Notes: generated from the sequence alone by a model not told the origin. Positions 44,660-53,635 are shown, numbered from the stretch's first letter. The stretch: DNA of 64,000 nucleotides from Leucobacter edaphi (GCF_016522535.1 NZ_JAEHOI010000002.1:1-64000), one strand, 5' to 3'. A program made the numbers and translations.

Positions 44660-44961
44660 TCGGTGCTCTGATCTGGGTGTCCGCCAAGATCAGTGAACCC
44701 TAAGAGTTGGTCGCTTCCACGCCGTCGACGGCTCAGGGCGCCGTCGCGCAATGTTGCAGCGGGCCCCCAGATCGAGCGGGATATTGAGGCAGGATCGAGG
44801 CCGATCTCAGTGGCTGCATTGGATGTGCGCGATGGCGTTCGAGGGTGGGGCGTGAGGGTCTTCGTTGTGAACTTCAAGCACATCATGGGTTTTGCCTGGT
44901 TGCGGAGTATTGAGGCGAACCTTGGACAGAGACGAATCAGGTGACATTCTTAGGCTTAATT
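44660..44961. other. intergenic, less GC-rich, no gene recognised
   Basis: After the LysR gene comes a weak hairpin (CTGATCT 44668-44674 with AGATCAG 44687-44693). No frame in this gap has a convincing start or family similarity. Base composition is visibly less GC-rich than the flanks, which suggests acquired DNA. Confidence 0.4.
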
Positions 44962-45035
44962 TTGCATTCGCTCTGAGTCCGACCTAGGCTCAACCACACA
45001 GGGGGGGGCCTGGCATTTATGCCGGCCTCTTTTTT
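44962..45035 (+). promoter_or_regulatory. promoter followed directly by an intrinsic terminator-like hairpin
   Basis: TTGCAT (44962-44967), a 17-bp spacer and TAGGCT (44985-44990) form a promoter. Only about 10 bp after the predicted transcript start comes a GGCCTGGCA-TTTA-TGCCGGCC hairpin (45007-45027, one bulge) followed by TCTTTTTTG. The pair lies 60 bp before the lipoprotein pseudogene. It could be an attenuator-like leader, or an unrelated terminator. Confidence 0.55.
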
Positions 45036-45095
45036 GTTGCCATGAGGAGGTCTGATGCCGAACATCAAGGTTCTGTCGAAAATGAAGTGATCGCC

Positions 45096-45290
45096 ATGCA
45101 ACGAAGAGTGGTCGTAGCCGTACTGTCGGCAGGCGTGTTCTGCACGTTCATGACAGGCTGTGCCAACGGAGAGCTGGGGACGACACGAGTGACGCAGTAA
45201 CAGAAGATCCTCGACGAATATGTGGCGCAGGCCGATGAGTTGGGAGGCGGGATCATTGCTCTGACACCGAATATAAACACGACATCCTGA
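45096..45290 (+). pseudogene. degenerate copy of the tandem lipoprotein family
   Basis: From ATG 45096 the frame reads a signal peptide with lipobox MTGC, then a premature TAA at 45198-45200 and continues to TGA at 45288. The translation around the stop (VTQ, stop, QKILDEYVAQADELGGGIIALTPN) aligns with VAQQQEQLDGYIAKAEGWGEEILAQIPK of the intact copy at 45649. The TAA replaces a Gln codon. The upstream AATGAAGTGAT also matches the intact copies. The C-terminal two thirds is missing. Confidence 0.8.
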
Positions 45291-45649
45291 TGTCGCGGCG
45301 GAACAAGTTGAGGAGTGTGACGCCCACACTCCGAGCCACGGCGCGCTCTTCGCCGCACCCTCACCTCTGGGGAATGGATGAGATACGAGAGATTCCCAAG
45401 CGCGAAGTCTCGAAGGACATGCGTATCGGGCTTGATGTGCGTGGAACCATCCGCCTCATTCTGAACACGCTCTGCAAATCTTCTTTGGTTGATTTCTCGG
45501 CAAGGGATTCGTATTCAAACGAGAAAGGTACTGGATTTGTGGACGTCTTGAGTTCGGGCAATCGGCTCATTGAGCGTGAGGCGAAGCAAAGTCGCGCGGT
45601 GGCGACAGGAACGCGATGTGCCCAATCGGAACTGTCGGAGGTGAAGTGA
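45290..45649 (+). pseudogene. remnant frame, possibly chimeric fragment of the same lipoprotein family
   Basis: The 119-residue frame begins at an ATG overlapping the stop of the previous remnant and ends in the ribosome binding site of the next gene. WGMDEIREIPKREV within it resembles WGEEILAQIPKSEV of the intact copies (7 of 14 identical). The remaining sequence is not recognised and lacks a signal peptide. I regard it as decayed array material, but a small real gene cannot be excluded. Confidence 0.4.
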
Positions 45650-46173
45650 TGATCGTGCGACGGAGAGCTATTGCGGCCCTGCTTTCAGCGGGTGCGCTCT
45701 GCGGGCTGCTGACGGGCTGTGCGAGCGAAGAACAAAAAGCGGCCCAGGTGGCGCAGCAGCAGGAGCAACTCGACGGATACATCGCGAAAGCTGAGGGGTG
45801 GGGCGAAGAGATTCTCGCGCAGATCCCGAAGTCCGAGGTTGAGGACGCCGGTCCAGCGGCTTCCGGCACTCGCGCGGCAAATATGAACTACGAGGAGTGG
45901 CCGAAGTACTACATCTGGGACACAATCGTCCGGCTGAAACCGACCGGGGCACGGACGCCGACGGAGGCGGCCGATGAACTGGATCCTTGGCTGAAGGACC
46001 AGGGCTGGAAGCGACACGAGGAACGGGAAGACACTCCCAATCAGGAGAGTTTCACTCGCTACTATTCTCGAGCGCAATACACGTTGATGGTCGAGGCATA
46101 CACTCAAGCGCCGCCTCGTGCCCAAAACATCTTCTTCACGATCGTGACGCCGCCGACCAGCCCGGCAAAATGA
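45649..46173 (+). CDS. tandem-array lipoprotein, copy A
   Basis: The 174-residue protein has a signal peptide with lipobox LLTGC, a helical, Glu/Gln-rich segment (EEQKAAQVAQQQEQLDGYIAKA) and a conserved soluble domain with NMNYEEWPKYYIWDTIVRL, DPWLKDQGWKRHEER, SFTRYYSRAQYTLMVEAY and QNIFFTIVTPP. It is close to copy B at 46435 and of identical length. RBS GGAGGTGAAG precedes ATG 45649. It has no recognised family function; as an outer-leaflet lipoprotein it may bind a ligand or partner at the envelope. Its stop overlaps the start of a membrane-protein remnant. Confidence 0.8.
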   Translation: MIVRRRAIAALLSAGALCGLLTGCASEEQKAAQVAQQQEQLDGYIAKAEGWGEEILAQIPKSEVEDAGPAASGTRAANMNYEEWPKYYIWDTIVRLKPTGARTPTEAADELDPWLKDQGWKRHEEREDTPNQESFTRYYSRAQYTLMVEAYTQAPPRAQNIFFTIVTPPTSPAK

Positions 46174-46379
46174 GTTCGCGGCACGTGCTCCAGAGCGTGG
46201 CGTCCACCCCGCGACTGCCGCTTCTCGGGATCCCCGCGATCTGGCTGCTGTTCTGGGGATGCGTGTGGGCCCTAGCAGTCTGCAGAGCTTCCCTCCCATT
46301 AGCTTCGCGGAGGAGCGAAGCGAACGGACACCTCGAACATGTTCCCTTGGGTCGGGAGGAGAGGGCCGAGTTTCAGTAG
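46170..46379 (+). pseudogene. truncated remnant of the array's small membrane protein
   Basis: The 69-residue frame starts at an ATG overlapping the stop of copy A. Its part STPRLPLLGIPAIWLLFWGCVWAL matches the last membrane segment of the intact 108-residue membrane protein at 47065 (ASPLPLLGIPTIGILYLICAFSL). The first two thirds of that protein is absent and the tail is unrelated. It indicates that a lipoprotein-membrane protein pair was duplicated and then decayed. Confidence 0.6.
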
Positions 46380-46434
46380 GGGCGACGCAATTGGAGGAGC
46401 GGAGATCCTCCCTCGAATTCTCGGAGGTGAAGTG

Positions 46435-46959
46435 ATGATGAAGCAACGGAGCACACTTGCGGCCGTGCTGTCGGCGTGCCTGATTTTCGTTCTACTGGCG
46501 GGTTGCACCAGTGAGGAACAAAAGGCGGCGCAGGCGGTGGAGCAGCAGAAACAACTCGACGGCTACATGGCGAAGGCTCGCGGGTGGGGCGAGGAGATCC
46601 TTGCGCAAATTCCGAAGGCTGAGATCGAGGACGCTGGCCCGGCCGCTGCCGGCACTCGCGCGGCAAATATGAACTACAAGGAGTGGCCGAAGTACTACAT
46701 CTGGGACACGATGGTCGATCTCCGGCAGGGGGGACCTCGGACTCCGACCGTCGTGGCCGATGATCTGGACCCGTGGCTGAAGGATCAGGGCTGGAAGCGC
46801 AACGAGGAACGGGAAGCCCCCGCAGGCACGGAGAGTTTCACCCGTTATTACTCCCGAGAGCACTACTCATTGATGGTCGAGGCGTTCACGGATGCTCCTC
46901 CTCGCGCCCAGACGATCTTCTTCACGATCGTGACGCCGAGCACGAATCCGGCACCGTGA
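46435..46959 (+). CDS. tandem-array lipoprotein, copy B
   Basis: The 174-residue lipoprotein (lipobox LLAGC) is very similar to copy A along its whole length, with EEQKAAQAVEQQKQLDGYMAKA, NMNYKEWPKYYIWDTMVDL, PWLKDQGWKRNEER, SFTRYYSREHYSLMVEAF and QTIFFTIVTPST. The upstream GGAGGTGAAGTG is also conserved, showing recent tandem duplication including the ribosome binding site. ATG 46435 or 46438 may start it. The small membrane protein gene follows after 105 bp. Function unknown. Confidence 0.8.
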   Translation: MMKQRSTLAAVLSACLIFVLLAGCTSEEQKAAQAVEQQKQLDGYMAKARGWGEEILAQIPKAEIEDAGPAAAGTRAANMNYKEWPKYYIWDTMVDLRQGGPRTPTVVADDLDPWLKDQGWKRNEEREAPAGTESFTRYYSREHYSLMVEAFTDAPPRAQTIFFTIVTPSTNPAP

Positions 46960-47064
46960 TTTCGCGGCGAGGGCAGTGGGGCGAGGTGCTGGGCTGCAGC
47001 GCACTTCTCTGGAGGCGTCGCGAGCGTTGTTCGACCGCCTCGACCCTTTCGTGAAAGGAACGAG

Positions 47065-47391
47065 ATGCAAGAGGACCCCGAGCACGACTTTCCGCTGGGA
47101 TTGCGGATCACGTTTTACGTGGCCGGCATCATCGGCGTCATTCCGTTCGCGCTTTTGATGAGCCTACTGGGCCGGTTCCTCAGCTACGCGGCCGCCGATG
47201 GACGGCCGCGACCGTTCTTTAACCTGATCATGGTGAGCGCCGTCTACGGGCCGTATATGATCGCGTTCTTCACGATCCTGATCGGGGGCATCTATCTCAC
47301 GAGCCGGAAGTGGGCATCACCGCTGCCGCTCCTGGGAATCCCCACGATCGGAATTCTCTACTTGATCTGCGCTTTCTCGCTCGATGCCTAG
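47065..47391 (+). CDS. small membrane protein of the lipoprotein array
   Basis: The 108-residue protein has three hydrophobic segments (about residues 12-34, 54-77 and 86-106), separated by a polar loop (SYAAADGRPRPFF) and a short basic turn. It starts at ATG 47065 after GAAAGGAACGAG. It follows copy B of the lipoprotein and a fragment of a paralogue follows copy A, so the two kinds of gene form a repeating unit. No family function is recognised. Confidence 0.7.
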   Translation: MQEDPEHDFPLGLRITFYVAGIIGVIPFALLMSLLGRFLSYAAADGRPRPFFNLIMVSAVYGPYMIAFFTILIGGIYLTSRKWASPLPLLGIPTIGILYLICAFSLDA

Positions 47392-47465
47392 GTGGAGTGA
47401 GTCTCATGGCCCGGCCCGGGCGCCCCTCTGGGGTCTCAGGGTTCGCTCTGGGGAGCCAAACGCAG

Positions 47466-47493
47466 TGGGGCCCGGGATCGCTCCCGGGCCCCA
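47466..47493. terminator. stem-loop downstream of the agmatine deiminase gene
   Basis: TGGGGCCCGGGA (47466-47477) is fully complementary to TCCCGGGCCCCA (47482-47493) around TCGC. It lies between the end of the array and the convergent deiminase gene and could end either transcript. Confidence 0.75.
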
Positions 47494-47518
47494 GCGCGCT
47501 TGACACGCGCGTCGCCAG

Positions 47519-48544
47519 CTAGCCGATCTTCGGCTGCTGCTGCGTGATGCAGTGGATGCCGCCGCCACGCTCGAACAGCGGGCGGGCGTCGATCCCGATG
47601 ACCTCGCGGCCGGGGTAGACCTCGCGCAGCGTCGCGAGCGCGCGGTCGTCGGCGGGGTCGTCGAACGCGCAGGCGAGGACGGCGCCGTTGATCACGACGT
47701 GGTTGATGTAGCTGTAGTCGACGAAGCCCTCCTCGTCGCGCAGCGCCTCGGGGGCGGGCAGGTCGAGGATCTCGAAGGTATCGGAGTGGTGGCTCTTGTA
47801 CTGCTCGACGACCTCGCGGTTCGTCTTCGCGATCAGGTGATCCGGGTGCGACTGCGAGTCCTGGCGGTGCATCAGCAGCACGTCAGGGGTGGTGAACGCG
47901 GCGAGGATGTCGGAGTGGCCGCGCGTGCCGAAGGTGTCGTGGTCGCGGGTGAGGCCGCGGGGGAGCCAGATGGCGCGGTCGGCGCCGATCGTGCGGAGCA
48001 GTTCCGCCTCGACCTGCTCCTCGGTCCAGCCGGGATTGCGGCCCGGATCGAGCTGCACGGTGCGGGTGAGCACGACGCGGCCCGTACCGTCGACCTGGAT
48101 CCCGCCGCCCTCGTTCGTCATCTCCGAGTCGATGCGGGTGGCGCCCGCGGCCTCGGCGACGATCTTGCCGATGTTCTTGTCGTTGTCCCAGCTGGCCCAG
48201 TCCTGGCCGCCCCAGCCGTTGAACACGAAGTTCACGGCGCCGAGCGTGCCGTCGTCGCCGATCACGAAGCTCGGGCCGATATCGCGCATCCAGGCGTCGT
48301 CGAGCGGAGCGGAGATCCGGTTGATCTGGCCGGAAAGGTACTTCGCGGCGATCGCCTCATCACCAGGGTTCACGACGACCGTGACCGGCTGGAACTCGCT
48401 CGCGGCGTTCGCGACGGCGGCCCAGGTGCGCCGGGCTTCCTCCGCCTCGGCCTCGGTCTCGCCGAGCGTGTAGCCGCTCGTGGGCCAGGCGAGCCAGAGG
48501 CGCTCCTGCTCGTGTCCTTCGATCGGCATGCGCCACGTCGTCAT
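47519..48544 (-). CDS. aguA: agmatine deiminase (peptidyl-arginine deiminase family)
   Basis: The 341-residue enzyme of the guanidino-group-modifying superfamily hydrolyses agmatine to N-carbamoylputrescine and ammonia. Signatures are WLAWPTSGYTLGE near the start, DDAWMRDIGPSFV, FNGWGGQDWASWDND, EGGGIQVDGTGRVVLT with the catalytic acidic residues, TRGHSDILA with the catalytic His, and the nucleophile Cys332 in GGGIHCITQQQP at the C-terminus. Start ATG 48544 follows GAGGAGCG. No N-carbamoylputrescine amidase or polyamine gene is adjacent, so the pathway partner lies elsewhere. Confidence 0.9.
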   Translation of the reverse strand: MTTWRMPIEGHEQERLWLAWPTSGYTLGETEAEAEEARRTWAAVANAASEFQPVTVVVNPGDEAIAAKYLSGQINRISAPLDDAWMRDIGPSFVIGDDGTLGAVNFVFNGWGGQDWASWDNDKNIGKIVAEAAGATRIDSEMTNEGGGIQVDGTGRVVLTRTVQLDPGRNPGWTEEQVEAELLRTIGADRAIWLPRGLTRDHDTFGTRGHSDILAAFTTPDVLLMHRQDSQSHPDHLIAKTNREVVEQYKSHHSDTFEILDLPAPEALRDEEGFVDYSYINHVVINGAVLACAFDDPADDRALATLREVYPGREVIGIDARPLFERGGGIHCITQQQPKIG

Positions 48545-48748
48545 TGATCGCTCCTCGGGGTTGTGGAAAGTCTTCCGTGACAGTTTAACTGGTTGGGTGC
48601 CCAATAAGGACAGGAATCTCGCCGAGGGTGCAAAATTCCCGGTCCTATCCCGCTAATCTTGTCCTCACCGGGCGATCCTCTACACGCTCGGTTCCCACAG
48701 GCGTGAATTGCGGCACGGTCGAGGATGATCGTGCAGAGGAGGTTCCAC

Positions 48749-49522
48749 ATGGTCGCTCGAGTGCTCGTCGTGCAACACGATCCCGATGCCGGGCTGAACT
48801 ACTTCGCCGACCGGCTCCTCGCTGCCGGCGTTACACCGGACGTCGTCGGGCCAGCAGCCGCTGCCCCTGTCCCGACCAAACTCGACGGATACGCTGGTGT
48901 CGTCGTGCTCGGTGGGGCCATGGGGCCCAGTGACGATGAAACCGCGCCATGGCTTCCGGCGACTCGGGAGCTGCTCCGCACCGCGGTCGAGAGCGAGATC
49001 CCCACGCTCGGTGTGTGCCTGGGATCGCAGCTCCTGACGGTCGCGCTCGGAGGGGAGGTCCGTGAGAATCCCGCTGGCCCCGAGATCGGTCTGTCCGAGA
49101 TATCGATCGAGACCGAAGCGGCACGCAAAGACCCGCTCTTCGCGGAGCTGTCCGGGCTGCGCGTTCCCGCGGTCCAGTGGCACTGGCTCGAGTCGATCCA
49201 GCTCCCGGCGGGCGCGACCCCGCTTGCCAGTAGCCCCGGCTGCGGAATCCAGGCCTACCGGGTTGGCGAGGCAGCCTGGGGTGTGCAATTCCACCCCGAA
49301 GCACTCAGCGGCACCGTAAGTGGGTGGGGCGAAGGCGATCCGGGCTCGCTCGCGGCGGTCTCGAAAAGTTCGGAGCAGGTGACCGCGGAGGTGCGCGCGT
49401 CGGACGGAGCGCTCGAAACGACGTGGGGCGGACTCGCAACGCGATTCGCGCGGCTCGTAGCTGCCCAAGAGGCTGAGGCGCGGCCGGAATTGATCGCCTC
49501 GTCTGCTCAGTCCGGGGAATAA
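48749..49522 (+). CDS. class I glutamine amidotransferase-like protein
   Basis: The 257-residue protein has the class I GATase fold of the GMP-synthase glutaminase domain: VVLGGAMGPSDDETAPWL, the nucleophile elbow LGVCLGSQLL with Cys90, and WGVQFHPEAL with His182 and Glu184. The full triad suggests activity. There is no synthase domain, so it may be a stand-alone amidase or hydrolase, for example of gamma-glutamyl compounds. The start ATG 48749 has AGAGGAGG seven bases upstream, better than the upstream ATG at 48725. It is divergent from the deiminase gene. Substrate unknown. Confidence 0.85.
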   Translation: MVARVLVVQHDPDAGLNYFADRLLAAGVTPDVVGPAAAAPVPTKLDGYAGVVVLGGAMGPSDDETAPWLPATRELLRTAVESEIPTLGVCLGSQLLTVALGGEVRENPAGPEIGLSEISIETEAARKDPLFAELSGLRVPAVQWHWLESIQLPAGATPLASSPGCGIQAYRVGEAAWGVQFHPEALSGTVSGWGEGDPGSLAAVSKSSEQVTAEVRASDGALETTWGGLATRFARLVAAQEAEARPELIASSAQSGE

Positions 49523-49526
49523 CGCC

Positions 49527-49560
49527 GCGAGGAGGACTCCCAAATGGGAATCCTCCTCGC
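49527..49560. terminator. bidirectional terminator between the amidotransferase and kgd
   Basis: GCGAGGAGGACTCCC (49527-49541) pairs with GGGAATCCTCCTCGC (49546-49560), one mismatch. The stem ends two convergent genes. Confidence 0.8.
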
Positions 49561-49598
49561 AATGAGCCTAGGCTGCGTGGGGTGTCGAGCCCACCCCG

Positions 49599-52500
49599 CT
49601 ACTGCTGCGCGTGCTGGGCGTCGAAGCTGAGCGCGCGCTTCAGGAGTTCCTCCTGCTCGAGCGCGTGCACCTTCGCGGAGCCCGTGGACGGCGCCGCAGA
49701 GGCGACGCGGGACACGACGCGGATCTTGTCGTTCTTCAGGTGTCGTGCGAGCACGAGCGAGATGAACGGCCACGCACCCTGGTTCTCGGGCTCGTCCTGC
49801 ACCCAGACAAGCTCGGCGCCCTGGTACTGGGTGAGGATCCTGGCCAGCGGGCCAGCCGGGACGGGGTAGAACTGCTCGACACGGACGAGCGCGACGCGGG
49901 GATCCGGGTTCTTCTCGAGCTGGCCGCGGAGATCGTAGTAGATCTTGCCCGAGACGAGGAGCACCCGCTCGACGGCCTGCTTGTTCGCCGAGGCAAGCTC
50001 GTCGTCGATGACCGTCTGGAACGTGCCGGACGTGAAGTCCTCGACGGGCGAGGTCGCGCCCCGCAGGCGCAGCATCTGCTTCGGGGTGAACACGACGAGC
50101 GGCTTCCGGGGGCGCGCGTACGCCTGGCGGCGCAGCAGGTGGAAGTAGTTCGCCGGGGTCGACGGGCGCGCGACGATCATGTTGTTCTCCGCGCACAGCT
50201 GGAGGTATCGCTCGATGCGCGCCGACGAGTGGTCGGGGCCCTGGCCCTCGTAGCCGTGGGGGAGGAGCATCACGACGGACGACTGCTGCCCCCACTTCTG
50301 CTCGGCGGAGGAGACGAACTCGTCGATGACCGCCTGCGCCGTGTTCGCGAAGTCGCCGAACTGGGCCTCCCAGAGGACGAGCGCGTCCTCTCGCTGCAGC
50401 GAGTAGCCGTACTCGTAGGCGAGCGCCGCGTACTCGGAAAGCAGCGAGTCGTAGATCCAGAAGCGGGCCTGCTCCTCGGAGAGGTTGAGGAGCGGGATCC
50501 ACTCCTGGCCGTTCGCGCGGTCGTGGAATACGGCGTGGCGCTGGGCGAAGGTGCCGCGGCGGGCGTCCTGGCCGACGAAGCGGACCGCGGTGCCCTCCAT
50601 GAGCAGGGATCCGAGCGCGAGCAGCTCGCCGAAGCCCCAGTCGATGCCGCCCTCGCGGCTCATGTCCACGCGCTTCTTCAGCAGCGCCTGGAGCTTCTGG
50701 TGCACGGTGAAGCCCTCGGGGATGTTGCCGTGGGCGTCGCCGATGCGCTCGATCACGCTGCGATCGACCGAGGTGTCGATCGGTGCGGGGCCGGGGCCGC
50801 CGGCCTGGTGGATGACGCCGATCCCGCTCTGATCGATGATCGGGATCGAACCGGTCTGCGCCGCGTGCGTCTCCTGGAAGGCCCGCTCGAGGCGATCCTG
50901 GAAGTCCTGCTTCGCGGTCTCGTACTGCTCCTCGGTGAGGTCGCCGCGGCCGACGAGCGCGCTCGTGTAGAGGCGTCGGGTCGAGCGCTTGGCCTCGATC
51001 AGGTCCGTCATCAGGGGCTGGGTCATCGAGGGATCGTCGCCCTCGTTGTGGCCGCGACGACGGTAGCAGACGAGATCCACGATCACGTCCTTGTGGAAAC
51101 GCTGGCGGAACTCGTACGCGAGGCGGGCAACGCGGACCACGGACTCGGGGTCGTCGCCGTTCACGTGGAAGATCGGCGCCTGCACGACCTTGCCGACGTC
51201 CGAGGAGTAGACCGCGGAGCGGGAGTCGAGCGGCAGCGTGGTGAAGCCGACCTGGTTGTTGATGATGACGTGGATCGTTCCGCCCGTGCGGTAGCCGCGG
51301 AGCTGCGACATCTGCAGGGTCTCGTACACGACGCCCTGACCGGCCATTGCCGCGTCGCCGTGGATGATGAGCGGCAGCGTGGTGAACGAACCGATCGGCT
51401 TGAGGTCCTGCTTCGCGCGGACGATGCCCTCGAGCACGCCGTCGACGGTCTCCAGGTGCGACGGATTCGCGGCGAGGTGCACCGGAACCTGGGTTCCGTT
51501 CGGGGCGGTGAAGACGCCCGAGGTGCCGAGGTGGTACTTCACGTCGCCCGAGCCGGCCTTCTGCGACTGGGCGCCCTCGAACTCGCGGAAGATCTGGCCG
51601 TAGGTCTTGCCGGCGATGTTCGACAGCACGTTGAGGCGGCCGCGGTGGGCCATGCCGATGTCGACGCTGTCGACGCCGTCTTCCGCCGCGTCGATGAGCA
51701 TCGCGTCGACGAGCGGGATCACCGACTCGCCTCCCTCGAGGCTGAAGCGCTTCTGGCCGACGTACTTCGTCTGCAGGAAGGTCTCGAAGGCCTCGGCCTC
51801 GTTGAGCTTCTCGAGGATGCGCATCTGCTCGTCCGAGCTCGGCTTGGCGTAGGGCACCTCGACCTGCTCGCGGATCCAGAGCCGCTGCGCGGGATCCTGG
51901 ATGTGCATGTACTCGATGCCGATCTTGCGGCAGTAGGAGTCACGGAGCACGCCGAGGATGTCGCGCAGCTTCATCGTGCGCTTGCCGCCGATGCCGCCCG
52001 TCACGAACTCGCGGTCGAGATCCCAGAACGTGAGCCCGTGGGTCTCGATCTCGAGGTCGGGGTGCGAACGCTGCACGTACTCGAGCGGATCGACGTCGGC
52101 CATGAGGTGGCCGCGGACGCGGAACGAGTTGATGAGCTCCTGCACGCGGGCCGTCTTGTCGACGGCGCCGGAGATGTCGACGTGGATGTCGGAGGCCCAC
52201 TGTACGGGCTTGTAGGGGATACGCAGCGCGGCGAAGATCTCCTCGTAGAAGCCGTGGCCGCCGATCAGGCGCTCGTGCACGAGCTTCAGGAACTCGCCGG
52301 AGCCTGCGCCCTGGATGACGCGGTGATCGTAGGTGCTCGTGAGCGTGATCGTCTTCGAGATGCCGAGGCTCGTGAGCACGTCCTCTGACGCGCCCTGGAA
52401 CTCGGCGGGGTACTCGAGGGCGCCAGCACCGATGATGCATCCCTGGCCGGGCATGAGGCGGGGCACCGAGTGAACCGTGCCGATGCCGCCCGGGTTCGTG

Positions 52501-53444
52501 AGCGAGATCGTGGTGCCCTGCAGATCGGCGGCACCGAGCTCGTTGGAGCGGGCGCGCTTCACGAGGTCCTCGTACGCGGCGAGGAACTCATTGAAGTCGA
52601 GCGTTTCCGCGCGCTTGATCGACGGGACGAGGAGGGACCGTGATCCGTCCGGCTTCGGCAGGTCGATCGCGATACCGAGGTTCACGTGCGCAGGGGCGAC
52701 GATCGAAGGCTTGCCATCGACATCGGCGTACGACACGTTCTGGCTCGGGAACTCGCGCAGGGTCTGGATGATCGCCCAGCCGATGAGGTGGGTGAAGGAG
52801 ACCTTGCCGCCGCGGCTGCGGCGCAGGTGGTTGTTGATCACGATCCGGTTGTCGATCATGAGCTTCGCCGGGATGGTGCGCACGCTCGTCGCGGTCGGAA
52901 CCGAGAGGCTCAGATCCATGTTCTTCGAGAGCGAGCGGGCCATGCCGCGCAGCGGCGTGACGACGTCCGAGGTGTCCTCCTCGGCGTCGCTCGCCGCGGC
53001 GCGTGCGCGCGGCGCGTCGGCCGGGATCGGCGCGACGCGCGGGGCGACGTTCGTGGTGCGCGCCGGCTGCGCGGGTGTGGTGATCGGCGTCGTCTGCGGG
53101 CCGGTGGCTCGCGACTCCGCCGACGTGGCGGAGGGCGCTGCTGCTGCTGGGGCCGACTGTGCTGCTGGGGCCGACTGTGCGGCGGGGGCCGCCTGTGCCG
53201 CGGGAGCCGCCGGTGCAGCCGCGGGCGCCGACGCGGCGTGTGCCGCCGGCTGCTGCGGCGCCGCGGCGCCGCTTCCGCTCTCGGTCTGCTGGGCGCCGTA
53301 TTTCTCGAGGACCGGCCACCAAGATTTATCGACCGAACTCGGGTCGGTCTGGTACTGCTTCCACAGCTCGTCGACGAGCCAGGCGTTAGCTCCGAAATCT
53401 CCTGCGGGGCTTCCGGAACCGGTAGCCTCCGTGCGCTCTGACAA
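49599..53444 (-). CDS. kgd: multifunctional 2-oxoglutarate decarboxylase/dehydrogenase (E1-E2 fusion)
   Basis: The 1281-residue protein is the actinobacterial fused 2-oxoglutarate dehydrogenase. An N-terminal helical segment (FGANAWLVDELWKQYQTDPSSVDKSWW) is followed by an Ala/Pro-rich linker (about 65-145). An acyltransferase (E2-like) domain comes next (TSVRTIPAKLMIDNRIVINNHL, STYDHRVIQGAGSGEFL), and then the thiamine-diphosphate E1 domain (IGMAHRGRLNVLSNIAGK, HGDAAMAGQGVVYETLQ, VDLVCYRRRGHNEGDDP). No lipoyl domain is present, as expected; lipoylation comes from the pyruvate complex. I place the start at TTG 53444, which has GAGAGGAAG before it; an upstream ATG at 53534 would add unrelated sequence. 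With sucCD in the window it covers oxoglutarate to succinate. Confidence 0.95.
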   Translation of the reverse strand: MSERTEATGSGSPAGDFGANAWLVDELWKQYQTDPSSVDKSWWPVLEKYGAQQTESGSGAAAPQQPAAHAASAPAAAPAAPAAQAAPAAQSAPAAQSAPAAAAPSATSAESRATGPQTTPITTPAQPARTTNVAPRVAPIPADAPRARAAASDAEEDTSDVVTPLRGMARSLSKNMDLSLSVPTATSVRTIPAKLMIDNRIVINNHLRRSRGGKVSFTHLIGWAIIQTLREFPSQNVSYADVDGKPSIVAPAHVNLGIAIDLPKPDGSRSLLVPSIKRAETLDFNEFLAAYEDLVKRARSNELGAADLQGTTISLTNPGGIGTVHSVPRLMPGQGCIIGAGALEYPAEFQGASEDVLTSLGISKTITLTSTYDHRVIQGAGSGEFLKLVHERLIGGHGFYEEIFAALRIPYKPVQWASDIHVDISGAVDKTARVQELINSFRVRGHLMADVDPLEYVQRSHPDLEIETHGLTFWDLDREFVTGGIGGKRTMKLRDILGVLRDSYCRKIGIEYMHIQDPAQRLWIREQVEVPYAKPSSDEQMRILEKLNEAEAFETFLQTKYVGQKRFSLEGGESVIPLVDAMLIDAAEDGVDSVDIGMAHRGRLNVLSNIAGKTYGQIFREFEGAQSQKAGSGDVKYHLGTSGVFTAPNGTQVPVHLAANPSHLETVDGVLEGIVRAKQDLKPIGSFTTLPLIIHGDAAMAGQGVVYETLQMSQLRGYRTGGTIHVIINNQVGFTTLPLDSRSAVYSSDVGKVVQAPIFHVNGDDPESVVRVARLAYEFRQRFHKDVIVDLVCYRRRGHNEGDDPSMTQPLMTDLIEAKRSTRRLYTSALVGRGDLTEEQYETAKQDFQDRLERAFQETHAAQTGSIPIIDQSGIGVIHQAGGPGPAPIDTSVDRSVIERIGDAHGNIPEGFTVHQKLQALLKKRVDMSREGGIDWGFGELLALGSLLMEGTAVRFVGQDARRGTFAQRHAVFHDRANGQEWIPLLNLSEEQARFWIYDSLLSEYAALAYEYGYSLQREDALVLWEAQFGDFANTAQAVIDEFVSSAEQKWGQQSSVVMLLPHGYEGQGPDHSSARIERYLQLCAENNMIVARPSTPANYFHLLRRQAYARPRKPLVVFTPKQMLRLRGATSPVEDFTSGTFQTVIDDELASANKQAVERVLLVSGKIYYDLRGQLEKNPDPRVALVRVEQFYPVPAGPLARILTQYQGAELVWVQDEPENQGAWPFISLVLARHLKNDKIRVVSRVASAAPSTGSAKVHALEQEELLKRALSFDAQHAQQ

Positions 53445-53635
53445 AGCGACTTCCTCTCGTTCGATATTCGAGGACGGCGGAAACGGGCCAGGGGTGGGGC
53501 TCCGTAGCCGTACCATGGTCCAGCCTAGTGCCATAGGACTGCGTTCGCGGGTGAACTCACAGCGTTGTTCGGATACGGCGCTGGTAATGTTGAAGAGCTA
53601 TGGACGCTGATTCTCGAAGACAATCGGAGCCCCCG

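Noticed and set aside
44660-44961. Possible insertion-sequence end near GTGTCCGCCAAGATCAGTG
   Set aside because: It resembles the style of IS termini, but no transposase fragment, matching second end or target duplication is visible.
49611-52388. Long plus-strand open frame (925 codons) opposite kgd
   Set aside because: Shadow frame caused by high GC at third codon positions; repetitive Leu/Arg/Ala/Asp content with no domain.
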